From DATGKR01 sp035294565 (lineage in GTDB: Bacteria; Actinomycetota; Acidimicrobiia; Acidimicrobiales; Palsa-688), in the NCBI GenBank assembly GCA_035294565.1, contig DATGKR010000078.1, forward strand, positions 1 to 5,798: 5,798 nucleotides of DNA, written 5' to 3'. A model generated the notes under the pieces. It saw only the letters and a program-made list of their open reading frames with translations, did no database searches and had not been told where the DNA came from. Position 1 is the stretch's first letter, and every line of letters begins with the position of its first letter. The position numbers and the translations under genes were made by a program. Of the stretch, positions 1-5,386 are shown in pieces.

Positions 1-435
1 CCGGGGCTGGGGGAGCAGGCGCCGGTAGACCGCCTCGATCTGGTGGGGCAGCCCACGCACCCCGCTCAGCGAGACCGCGAACAGGGGGTCGTGGGCGTAG
101 GCCAGCTGGATGCGGTGCGCCTCCACCCAGCGGAAGAGGCTTCGGGGGTCGGTGATGGGGGCGCGGGCGACGGCGGTGGCCAGGGCCGCCTCCAGGTCGG
201 CGGCGGTCAGCACCGTCTCGGCCGGGCTGCCGTCAGCCCGGCGGACCCGGAGCAGGTAGTGCTCCTGGCCGATGGCCTCGACGTCCTCGACCCGGACCGG
301 GGCCGAGAAGTGGCCCGGGATGGCGAGCTGGCAGTTCCGGGCCCGGGCGCTCGGCCAGGCCCGGGCAGCGTTAGCCGGTGGCCTCCGTGGAGCGCCCGGC
401 GTAGTGCGAGGCGATCCGTGTGACAACGCGGCCAT
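1..435 (-). CDS. SNF2-type DEAD/DEAH helicase, N-terminal part (runs off left edge)
   Basis: A minus-strand frame with almost pure G/C third positions runs without a stop from 435 to the window edge (145 codons visible). Residues about 95-145 contain LFRWVEAHRIQLAYAHDPLF and then LPHQIEAVYRRLL. This is the segment just before the Walker A (ADDPGAGKT) motif in large SNF2-related helicases whose N-terminus opens with a small beta-rich domain (here about residues 40-85). The ATPase motifs lie outside the window. The only in-frame starts before residue 70 are ATG at 435 and TTG at 426, so the gene must overlap the sigma-factor gene by about 56-65 bases in another frame, or have lost its own start. 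The first 20 or so codons have poor codon use, as expected where another frame is constrained. Such helicases (about 1000 residues) often occur in restriction or phage-defence loci. That role is inferred here, since the neighbours are not visible. The family call is fairly sure; the start is unsure. Confidence 0.72.
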   Translation of the reverse strand, partial: MAALSHGSPRTTPGAPRRPPANAARAWPSARARNCQLAIPGHFSAPVRVEDVEAIGQEHYLLRVRRADGSPAETVLTAADLEAALATAVARAPITDPRSLFRWVEAHRIQLAYAHDPLFAVSLSGVRGLPHQIEAVYRRLLPQPR

Positions 436-1306
436 CGTGGAAGTAGACCTGGGTCAGAGCCGGAGGGCAGTGCAGGGGCTGCTCGGGAGGGCTGTCCAGC
501 CACAGCTCGGCCACGGCCAGGCCCGTGCCGACGAGGAAGCGGGTGGGGCGGGCCCTGATCCCGTCCTCGAAGTCGGCGGCCAGCAGCGCCGCGTAGCGAT
601 CGCGGCCCTGCCGCTCCACCCCATCGGCGAGCGTGAATCGCACATCGGGCGCCAGCACGTCCCGCAGGGGGGTGGGGTCGCCGCTGCGTTGGAACGCCAT
701 CATGGCCGCCCCGACCTCCGCCAGCCGGCGTCGGGGCGCCTCTGTGTCCGGATGGACCTTGCTCGCCGACGCCAGCAGCTCGCCGGCAAGCCGGGCACGG
801 GCGGCGTTGAGCCGGCTCCGCACCGTGCCCACGGGAATGGCACAGAGGTCCGCGATCGCCTGGTAGGAGCTGACGCCGGTGAAGTACCGCAGCACGACCA
901 CCAGGCGGAGCGGTTCGGAGAGCCGGTCGAGCGCCGCCCACAGCCAGTCGCGCAGGGCGGCGTGCTCGATTGCCTCCTCCACCGACCTGGCATCCGTGTT
1001 CAGTCCTAGCCGGCCGGGATCTGCCGTCAGCTCGACCGCCGGACGCCGCAGCTGGGCACGACAGACGTTGCGCAGGATGGTGAGGAGCCACGCTCGTATC
1101 GCCGCTGGCTGGCGGAGCTGGTCGAGGTGTCGCAAGGCGATCAGGAACGTCTCCTGGACGGCGTCCTCGGCCTGTGGCCCGTGACCGAGCCGATGCACGG
1201 CGACCGCGAGCAGCAGCGCCCGGTGGCGCTCGAACAGGACGCCCAGGTCGGCGGGATCACCGCAGCGCGCCCCCTGTACCAGCGTCGCGTCGTCGGGCTG
1301 ACTCAT
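371..1306 (-). CDS. ECF sigma factor with C-terminal SnoaL/NTF2-like domain
   Basis: This 311-residue protein is predicted to direct RNA polymerase to a private set of promoters. Sigma region 2 spans about residues 22-88, including the helix with AEDAVQETFLIALRHL and the RAWLLTILRN segment. Region 4 spans about 120-175, with the LSEPLRLVVVLRYFTGVSSY helix and a helix-turn-helix ending in IPVGTVRSRLNAARARL. Residues about 190-305 form an extra NTF2/SnoaL-like alpha-beta domain (FQRSGDPTPLRDVLAPDVRF, RQGRDRYAALLA, ALTQVYFHDGRVV). ECF groups with such tails, for example ECF41/SigJ-like proteins, are known to be controlled in cis by the tail instead of by a separate anti-sigma factor. No anti-sigma gene is visible here, which fits. 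The WLPEP linker motif typical of ECF41 is not seen, so the exact group is open. The ATG is two bases after the oxidoreductase stop, so translation is probably coupled. The GGTGGG in the end of the upstream gene can serve as ribosome site. Confidence 0.9.
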   Translation of the reverse strand: MSQPDDATLVQGARCGDPADLGVLFERHRALLLAVAVHRLGHGPQAEDAVQETFLIALRHLDQLRQPAAIRAWLLTILRNVCRAQLRRPAVELTADPGRLGLNTDARSVEEAIEHAALRDWLWAALDRLSEPLRLVVVLRYFTGVSSYQAIADLCAIPVGTVRSRLNAARARLAGELLASASKVHPDTEAPRRRLAEVGAAMMAFQRSGDPTPLRDVLAPDVRFTLADGVERQGRDRYAALLAADFEDGIRARPTRFLVGTGLAVAELWLDSPPEQPLHCPPALTQVYFHDGRVVTRIASHYAGRSTEATG

Positions 1307-1308
1307 CC

Positions 1309-2547
1309 CTAGCCCACCATTCTCCGCCCGGCGAGGGCGACCTTCAGCATCCGCCGCGGTCCTAGCAGACGAAGCAGGTTGCGAGGGCCGAAGTAGCTCC
1401 GGATGGGGACGGCCCCGCTCAGGACACCGAGGAAGCGATCGATCTCGGCTGGACGGCCCTCCAACGCCTCGAACAGCAGCTGCTGCGCCAGCCGGGGAGG
1501 GGCGAACGACGCCAGATCGAGGGTCATCTCATACATGGGTAGTGCAGCGGCATCGCGCCGAGCCCGGTAGCCGTCCAGGGTGGTCGCGAGCGGAGGGCCG
1601 CTATCGAGGCCGGTGGCCACGGCCTCGGCCAGCAGCTCGGCATCGCGGAAGGCATCAGCGATCCCCTGGCCGGTGACCGGGTCCAGCAAGAGCCCGGCGT
1701 CCCCGACCAGCGCCCACCCCGGCCCATGGGGTTGGCGGAAGTGGTTGTGCAGGTCGGCGGTGCCGAACACCCGCTCGGCGCGTGCCCCGGCCCGGACACG
1801 CTCGCCCAGGTCGCCGGCCGTGTCGAGGCTGCGCAGGATGCGGTCCTCCGGGTCGGCCCGAAAGGCGCCGAACTCGTCCGGCGGAGCTGCCACGTACGTC
1901 ACCACCAGCCCGTCGTTGGTCGGCCAGGCGCCGATCATGCGGCGGTCGCGCCCGTAGATCTCGCCGCCCTGGATCGGAACACCCGACCAGTACGTGTAGT
2001 AGGCGATCGAGAGCGGTGACCTGACGTGATATGCGGGCGCCCGAACCGCCCGGGCGACCATCGAGTGACGCCCGTCGGCGCCGATCACCAGCTGGGCGGA
2101 CTCGCGCACCAGGGACCCGCCCCGCTCCCGGCCGCGAACGCCAACCACGCGGTCGCTCTGGAAGAGGAGCTCTTCCACGGTGAAACGCTCGCGCACCTCG
2201 GCGCCCGCCTCCCGGGCGGCGTCCACGAGCAGCGCGTCCAGGATCGTCCGCCGAGGACTGTACAGCGCCCCCACGCCGTCGACCTCCGGGAAGCGCCCTT
2301 CGAGCACGACCGGCCCTGGATCGAAGCGTACCCGTCGGGTCGCCGGCGTGCCCGCGGCCTCCACGCGCTCCAGCAACCCCCAGCGGTGCAGCCTGGCGGC
2401 CCCCGGCACCTGAACCTGGTGGGTCGAGAGGGTGTCGCTTGGGAATCGAGCCCGGTCCACGGCGAGCACCTTCAGGCCACGACGTGCCAGTAGCATGGCT
2501 GCAGAGGCTCCTGCCACCCGGGCTCCGACCACGATCACGTCATACAT
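1309..2547 (-). CDS. FAD-dependent oxidoreductase (PHBH / geranylgeranyl-reductase-like fold)
   Basis: The protein is 412 residues from ATG at 2547, a usual length for single-component flavin monooxygenases and reductases. The N-terminal Rossmann motif is MYDVIVVGARVAG (dinucleotide glycines at 8-13), with Asp31 after strand 2 (KVLAVDRARF). The second flavin motif is VIGADGRHS (155-162). The third is LVGDAGLLLDPVTGQGIADA (280-299), where the GD Asp contacts the ribityl chain. Together these define the p-hydroxybenzoate-hydroxylase fold; the substrate cannot be read from the sequence. The frame stays open upstream to 2871, but that extension is Ser/Pro/Arg-rich with noncoding-like composition, so the start was placed where flavoprotein homology begins. 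ATG at 2562 (five residues longer) is an alternative, and neither has a strong Shine-Dalgarno. The gene is first of a leftward operon, and its TAG lies two bases before the ECF sigma ATG. It may be a target or partner of that sigma factor, which is an inference. Confidence 0.88.
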   Translation of the reverse strand: MYDVIVVGARVAGASAAMLLARRGLKVLAVDRARFPSDTLSTHQVQVPGAARLHRWGLLERVEAAGTPATRRVRFDPGPVVLEGRFPEVDGVGALYSPRRTILDALLVDAAREAGAEVRERFTVEELLFQSDRVVGVRGRERGGSLVRESAQLVIGADGRHSMVARAVRAPAYHVRSPLSIAYYTYWSGVPIQGGEIYGRDRRMIGAWPTNDGLVVTYVAAPPDEFGAFRADPEDRILRSLDTAGDLGERVRAGARAERVFGTADLHNHFRQPHGPGWALVGDAGLLLDPVTGQGIADAFRDAELLAEAVATGLDSGPPLATTLDGYRARRDAAALPMYEMTLDLASFAPPRLAQQLLFEALEGRPAEIDRFLGVLSGAVPIRSYFGPRNLLRLLGPRRMLKVALAGRRMVG

Positions 2548-2562
2548 GCATCGTGGATGCAT
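2546..2562. repeat. 17-bp palindrome over the oxidoreductase start codon
   Basis: ATGCATC-GTG-GATGCAT is a perfect 7-bp inverted repeat with a 3-base centre. It includes the first base pairs of the ATG at 2547 and the alternative ATG at 2562. Such a site could be a repressor operator or an RNA hairpin hiding the start. The match is directly visible; the function is inferred. Confidence 0.5.
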
Positions 2563-2611
2563 CGAGGGCAGGAAAAGTTCGCCGCCGCCGTCTGGAGCCG
2601 GCGAGACCCTC

Positions 2612-2651
2612 GCGGCGCAAGCCGCAGGACAGCCTCGGCCGTGGGCCGAGG
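2612..2651. repeat. Two adjacent hairpins in the oxidoreductase leader
   Basis: On the plus strand, GCGGC-GCAA-GCCGC (2612-2625) is a 5-bp stem with a GNRA-type loop. Seven bases on, CCTCGGCC-GTG-GGCCGAGG (2633-2651) is a perfect 8-bp stem. They sit 65-105 bases upstream of the leftward oxidoreductase start, and the second ends at the possible GTG start (2651) of the rightward ORF. No U-tract follows on either strand. They could be leader-RNA structures, or chance in GC-rich DNA. Confidence 0.35.
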
Positions 2652-2968
2652 TGAGGTGGCGTGAAAGGCTGCAGCGCTTCACCAAGGACGGGATGGGCGC
2701 CGATGGGTTCGTGCAGGCGCCCGGCGCCGCCGACGGGGACCTGGCCGGTGGATTCCGGCGCGAGGGCCGAACGTACGAGAGCTTCGCCGCCCACTGGCCG
2801 AACATGCCGGATGAAGAGCAGGCGCCGGCCCGGCCTCTGGTGCTCGCTGCCGAGGTAGGTCGCGTCGACAACCCCGACCGAGCCGCTCGAGTGGCGGCGC
2901 TCCTTCTTGCTGCAGGGCGGCACGGTTGTGGCCGCCTTGAAAAGGGAGGACGGTGCCCCTACTCGTGA
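2651..2968 (+). CDS. Possible small rightward gene of unknown family
   Basis: I do not recognise this protein. The frame from about 2651 to 2850 has coding character: about 88 percent of third positions are G or C over some 50 codons (segments such as RFTKDGMGADGFVQ and GGFRREGRTYESFAAHW). Composition becomes less coding-like towards the TGA at 2966-2968. Candidate starts are GTG 2651 (no good ribosome site) and ATG 2693, preceded by AAGGA four bases upstream. That gives 105 or 91 residues, with no membrane segment or known motif. Its orientation is opposite to the oxidoreductase, so both would start from the same short interval. It could equally be the remnant of a longer gene, given the eroded genes nearby. 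The leftward open frames across it look like antisense shadows. Confidence 0.35.
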   Translation: MRWRERLQRFTKDGMGADGFVQAPGAADGDLAGGFRREGRTYESFAAHWPNMPDEEQAPARPLVLAAEVGRVDNPDRAARVAALLLAAGRHGCGRLEKGGRCPYS

Positions 2969-3259
2969 TCGGCAGCACAGAGCTGGTGCGGACGCTGGGG
3001 CTGGCCGGCGGCCGGGTGACGAACCACCGACGCGATGCGCGCCACCTACGCGGTCACCCGGAGCTGACGCGCCGGTGTGGAAGGGCCGTCGGGGCGCCGG
3101 GGCGGGCTCCGGCCGGTGGCCCGAGATGGCGGCCGGCTCTCGGGGGGCGACGGCCTCGATCGTCCCGGCCTGTCTCCCGACCCGCGCTCGACTCCGCTCG
3201 GTGGTTCGTCCGCCGGGGCCCCACGGAGCCGTCGCAGCGTACGCGACGCCGGCGGCCGT
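2969..3259. other. No recognisable gene
   Basis: Open frames exist on both strands, but their translations are Arg/Pro/Gly-rich, show no motif and have no consistent third-position bias. No clear promoter, RNA gene or repeat was seen. The stretch lies just beyond the 3' end of the vapC remnant and is probably degraded or intergenic DNA. Confidence 0.5.
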
Positions 3260-3704
3260 TCAGGAGGCCTCCCGGGATGACGCCAGCGCAGCCCGGGGAA
3301 GCGCGCATCGTCGCGACCGGCCGTGACCCGCTCGCACCTCGATTCGATCGCGAGCGCGGCCAGGTGGGCGTCCGGCACCAGCTTGCCCCTGGCACCGCAA
3401 TCACGCACCAGGCGGGTGAAGATCCCCCGGTGACGACGGCCCGGCGTGACCCGAACGGCATGCGGCGCAGGCCAGATCGCGTCCACGAGCGCAAGAGCGG
3501 ATTCGGGACGGCCGGGAGCTGCGGCACGCCAGGATGGGTGCCCACCCCCACGGCCCCGCTCAGGACGAGATCGCTGACCCCGACCGGCCTGACCCCGTTG
3601 GCGATCCCATCGAGCCAGGTGGCGTATTCGTGAGGTCGCTCCAGGTCCTCCCGGTACGCCTCGACGAGGGCGTCGACGTCACCGCGCAGCACCGGCGGTT
3701 CCAT
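3260..3704 (-). pseudogene. vapC: vapC-like PIN-domain toxin, frameshifted remnant
   Basis: Two adjacent minus-strand frames together rebuild a PIN-domain ribonuclease of about 147 codons, the normal VapC length. Frame one (start GTG 3692 or ATG 3704) reads GDVDALVEAYREDLERPHEY and then PVGVSDLVLSGAVGVGTHPG, matching the CDVNVLVYAYR and GLSDLVLSG...THPRVF blocks of this VapC subfamily. Around 3505-3515 the match jumps frame and continues with ALALVDAIWPAPHAVRVTPG, GIFTRLVRDCGARGKLVPDA, HLAALAIE and RFPGLRWRHPG. The PIN acidic residue in VPDAH is kept. The usual TxDRDFARF block reads TAGRDDARF, so one conserved Asp is lost. The frameshift and the lost residue say the toxin is dead. An original stop near 3260 is inferred. 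It follows its vapB remnant, in the normal order. Confidence 0.82.
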
Positions 3705-3923
3705 GAGGTCCAGCAGCGCCGCTGAAGCGTCGATGCCGACGCCCGGCCGCCCCCCTTCCGTCCCCTGGGTCGGTGGGCCGGCGAGCCCTCTCCCGCGACG
3801 TGTCCGCGGCACGGGCCAAGGCGAGGCGCGTCCTCGATGGCCTCACCGAGCGTGAGCCCGGTGTCCAACGCCTCTTCCCTGCCCCGGCTAACGGAACGGG
3901 AGCGAGGGTCCGTGGTCTCTCAG
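3695..3923 (-). pseudogene. vapB: vapB-like antitoxin, frameshifted remnant
   Basis: Three minus-strand frames in succession resemble a VapB antitoxin of about 76 residues. They are TGLTLGEAIEDA (ending near 3827), RLALARAADTSRERARRPT (about 3825-3765), and GGRPGVGIDASAALLDLME (about 3755-3700). The last is the familiar VapB C-terminus (G-I/V-D-x-D/S-x-ALLDLM-E) that binds the PIN toxin. CTGAGAGACCACG at 3923 looks like a damaged ATGAGAACCACG (MRTT) start. At least two frameshifts and the lost start make it a pseudogene. The expected stop between vapB and vapC is also gone, so the last vapB frame reads on into vapC. Confidence 0.72.
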
Positions 3924-3968
3924 GAGATCTGCCCTGGCATCCTGCGGCGAGCCGAGCCGCCACTGACC

Positions 3969-4000
3969 GGCTCGGACCGCTGCGCCGGGCCCCCCGAGCC
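3969..4000 (-). terminator. Hairpin just after the HxlR-regulator stop
   Basis: GGCTCGG (3969-3975) and CCGAGCC (3994-4000) form a 7-bp stem around an 18-base GC-rich loop, one base past the TGA of the leftward regulator. There is no U-tract, as is common in high-GC actinobacteria. It is a plausible terminator, but the structure is modest. Confidence 0.35.
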
Positions 4001-4001
4001 T

Positions 4002-4670
4002 TCAGGATCGGGCCCACGATGGCGTCGCACCGGGCGCCGCGTTCAACGATCTGACCCGGCCGAGGACGTCGGCGTCGCCCGTGACCTCGAGGCCCTGGCG
4101 GCGTGCCTCCTCCAGGTCGAGCCGTCCACTGAACACGCCGATCACCAGCCGGGGTGACCCGGTCACCACCGCGTCCGGGTGCGCAGGCGCGCCCCGGCGG
4201 GCCACGATCCGCCCCTCGACCGTCTCGACCGTCATCGGCTCGTCGCCCATCCGCAGCTCGATGGTGACCGGCGGGCCGTCGGGGGTGGGGTCGTAGTAGT
4301 AGAGCTCGAGCGGCAACGAGATCCAGTAGCTGTGGAAGGCGTCACCGTCCTCACTCTGGACGAGCAGTGGGGCCCCCCAGCGTCCCAGCTCCCGGAGCAC
4401 GGGACGCAGCGCCTCACCGCGCGGGGTGAGGTGGAAGAGGGTGGTGGCGATCGGGGGCGGCGCGGCCTCGCGGCGGATCACACCCGCCCGCTCCAGATCG
4501 TGCAGCCGATCGGTGAGAAGGTTGGTGGCGATGCCGGGGAGGCCGTGCAGGAGGTCGGTGTAACGGCAGGGACCCAGGAGCATCAGCTCTCGAACGATCA
4601 GGAGGGACCAGCGGTCCCCGATCACGTCCAGGGCCTTGGCCAGGGCACAGAACTGCCGATAGGAGCGCAT
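4002..4670 (-). CDS. HxlR-family transcriptional regulator with SCP2-like C-terminal domain
   Basis: This is a 222-residue DNA-binding regulator. Residues about 8-100 are the HxlR winged helix: CALAKALDVIGDRWSLLIVR with the conserved Cys8, then PCRYTDLLHGLPGIATNLLT (recognition region), RLHDLERAGVIRR, and the wing FHLTPRGEAL. Plain HxlR proteins are 100-130 residues. Here residues about 115-208 add a domain like the SCP2 sterol-carrier fold seen in longer actinobacterial members (VTIELRMGDEPMTVETVEGR, ...DAVVTGSPRLVIGVFSGRLD, VTGDADVLGRV), perhaps a ligand pocket. Cys8 could be a redox or electrophile sensor, as in YodB/HypR relatives; that is an inference. The gene is divergent from a wrecked MFS transporter and a VOC gene, with an operator-like palindrome in between, so it probably represses both directions. 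The start at 4670 is supported by the promoter geometry (leaderless). GAGG also lies three to six bases before the ATG. Confidence 0.92.
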   Translation of the reverse strand: MRSYRQFCALAKALDVIGDRWSLLIVRELMLLGPCRYTDLLHGLPGIATNLLTDRLHDLERAGVIRREAAPPPIATTLFHLTPRGEALRPVLRELGRWGAPLLVQSEDGDAFHSYWISLPLELYYYDPTPDGPPVTIELRMGDEPMTVETVEGRIVARRGAPAHPDAVVTGSPRLVIGVFSGRLDLEEARRQGLEVTGDADVLGRVRSLNAAPGATPSWARS

Positions 4671-4676
4671 GCCTCG

Positions 4677-4704
4677 ATCCTATCATCAATCAATAGATGG
4701 TCAA
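4677..4704 (-). promoter_or_regulatory. Leaderless promoter of the HxlR regulator
   Basis: On the minus strand, TTGACC (4704-4699) and TAGGAT (4682-4677) are separated by 16 bases, close to the sigma-70/HrdB consensus. Only six bases (CGAGGC) separate the -10 box from the ATG at 4670. The start site +1 would therefore fall on or next to the A of the ATG, giving a leaderless mRNA as is frequent in actinobacteria. The -35 overlaps the palindrome at 4701-4716. Confidence 0.7.
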
Positions 4705-4716
4705 GTTTTAACTTGA
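4701..4716. promoter_or_regulatory. Operator-like inverted repeat between divergent promoters
   Basis: TCAAGTT-TT-AACTTGA is a perfect 7-bp inverted repeat. Its arms overlap the leftward -35 (4699-4704) and the rightward -35 (4713-4718). A further half-site TCAAGT occurs at 4741-4746, exactly 40 bases from the first, within and after the rightward -10. The placement fits autorepression by the HxlR protein and control of the rightward unit. Binding itself is inferred. Confidence 0.65.
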
Positions 4717-4741
4717 TTTTTTCATGTCAGTGCCTTAGATT
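4713..4741 (+). promoter_or_regulatory. Rightward promoter for the MFS remnant and VOC gene
   Basis: TTGATT (4713-4718), a 17-base spacer and TAGATT (4736-4741) make a good sigma-70-type promoter in an AT-rich island. Transcription would start near 4748. The mRNA would carry about 205 bases, including the transporter remnant, before the VOC start codon at 4953. The -35 is embedded in the palindrome. Confidence 0.6.
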
Positions 4742-4779
4742 CAAGTGTGTCAGCGGCAACCCGGCACGAGGGGATTCTC

Positions 4780-4943
4780 ATGACGGCTCACCCATCCGCA
4801 GCTGAGCGCCGACCTGGCCGCCCTGGAGTGGACGGTCGGCGCCTACAGCCTCACCACCGCCTCGGGCATCGTGACCGCCGTCCTGGGCGACCAGCTGGGC
4901 CGGCGCCGTCCCCGACCTTCATCACCTTCGGAATCGCAGGAGG
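4780..4943 (+). pseudogene. MFS drug-efflux transporter (DHA2-like), internally deleted remnant
   Basis: A normal start survives: GAGGGG at 4768-4773, then ATG at 4780 (MTAHPS). TM1 is missing, and in another frame 4799-4909 reads QLSADLAALEWTVGAYSLTT and then ASGIVTAVLGDQLGRRR. This is the TM1-TM2 loop, TM2 and the motif A (GD..GRRR) of 14-TM DHA2-type proton-coupled efflux pumps. After another frame change near 4910, TFITFGIAGG resembles the start of TM3. It then stops at the ribosome site of the VOC gene. A whole protein would be about 450-520 residues; here fewer than 55 codons remain, so this is a dead gene left by two deletions. Divergence from an HxlR repressor is a classic arrangement for such pumps and suggests this was the regulator's original target. 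Confidence 0.78.
4938..4943 (+). promoter_or_regulatory. Strong Shine-Dalgarno of the VOC gene
   Basis: AGGAGG lies nine bases before the ATG at 4953 and fixes that start. It abuts the end of the transporter remnant. Confidence 0.8.
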
Positions 4944-4952
4944 AACCAACCC

Positions 4953-5318
4953 ATGGGCAACCCGGTCACGCACTTCGAGATCGTGGGCCAGGACGCCGGA
5001 GCGCTCCAGGCCTTCTACCGGGACGTGTTCGCCTGGGAGGTGAGGCCGGCAGGGCCCACCTACGCAATGGTGCTGCCAGGGGCCGCCGCCGGCATCAACG
5101 GCGGGGTCGGAGCCGCGCCCGAAGGTGGCGGCGCCTCCCGGGTCACGGTCTACGTGGAGGTGGAGGACCTCGACCGGGCCTTGAGCCGCATCCAGGCCCT
5201 CGGTGGAGGGACGGTGGCGGGGCCGCTGGCGGTCCCCAACGGTCCGCGCATCGCCCTGTTCCGTGATCCCGAAGGGCACGTGGTGGGCTTGACCGAGTCA
5301 GCGACCGTCCGCCGGTGA
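4953..5318 (+). CDS. VOC-family protein (glyoxalase / bleomycin-resistance fold)
   Basis: This is a 121-residue single-domain vicinal-oxygen-chelate protein. The two beta-alpha-beta-beta-beta halves are visible. Half one (residues 4-55) opens with VTHFEIVGQDAGALQAFYRD and continues through VFAWEV. Half two (65-116) opens with VTVYVEVEDLDRALSRIQAL and ends ALFRDPEGHVVGLTE. His7, Glu115 and perhaps Glu69 are at positions that usually bind the metal. Such small VOC proteins act as lyases, isomerases, dioxygenases or drug-binding proteins; the substrate is unknown. It is about 205 bases downstream of the HxlR-linked promoter with no other promoter seen, so it is probably expressed under HxlR control. 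The frame, codon use and ribosome site are all intact. The stop is followed by a large hairpin. Confidence 0.92.
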   Translation: MGNPVTHFEIVGQDAGALQAFYRDVFAWEVRPAGPTYAMVLPGAAAGINGGVGAAPEGGGASRVTVYVEVEDLDRALSRIQALGGGTVAGPLAVPNGPRIALFRDPEGHVVGLTESATVRR

Positions 5319-5326
5319 GGAGACCG

Positions 5327-5366
5327 CGGCCGGGGAAGAGGCGGGCTTCCGCCCCTCCCCCGGCCG
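5327..5366. terminator. Large hairpin between the convergent VOC gene and corA remnant
   Basis: An 18-base arm (5327-5344, starting CGGCCGGGG) pairs with 5349-5366 (ending CCCCGGCCG) around a GCTT loop, with only two A-C mismatches. It starts nine bases after the VOC stop and ends 20 bases before the stop of the leftward corA remnant, so it could serve both strands. There is no U-tract. A smaller perfect hairpin, CTCCCT-TTC-AGGGAG, follows at 5380-5394. Confidence 0.65.
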
Positions 5367-5386
5367 CCCCGGCGACGAACTCCCTT

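Noticed and set aside
419..425. TGTCACA on the minus strand near the helicase start, resembling the -35 reported for ECF41 promoters
   Set aside because: No CGTC at the expected spacing downstream, and it lies in coding sequence of the sigma gene; a 7-base match alone is weak.
272..1009. Long rightward open frame antisense to the sigma factor
   Set aside because: A typical GC-rich antisense shadow; the sigma frame on the other strand has clear domains and codon bias.
207..1091. Long open frame on the minus strand overlapping the sigma factor
   Set aside because: It is a shadow of the sigma and helicase frames: Arg/Pro/Gly-rich, no motif, and it crosses the sigma stop.
2026..2493. Rightward open frame across the oxidoreductase N-terminal half
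   Set aside because: Antisense to well-supported flavin-binding sequence; no homology features.
2548..2871. Upstream extension of the oxidoreductase frame (108 more residues)
   Set aside because: It is rich in Ser, Pro and Arg, has no conserved motif, and lies opposite a more coding-like rightward frame. Flavoprotein homology starts exactly at the ATG at 2547.
2916..2936. GGCGGC / GCCGCC inverted repeat with a 9-base loop
   Set aside because: Short stem in GC-rich DNA inside a possible coding frame; expected by chance.
2953..3633. 226-codon rightward open frame
   Set aside because: Crosses the vapC remnant on the opposite strand and has an Arg/Pro-rich composition without motifs.
4747..5043. 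Rightward open frame starting before the MFS remnant and running into the VOC gene
   Set aside because: Only its short pieces around the ATG at 4780 and near 4915-4943 match the transporter; most of it is out of the frame that carries MFS homology, so it is not a real protein.
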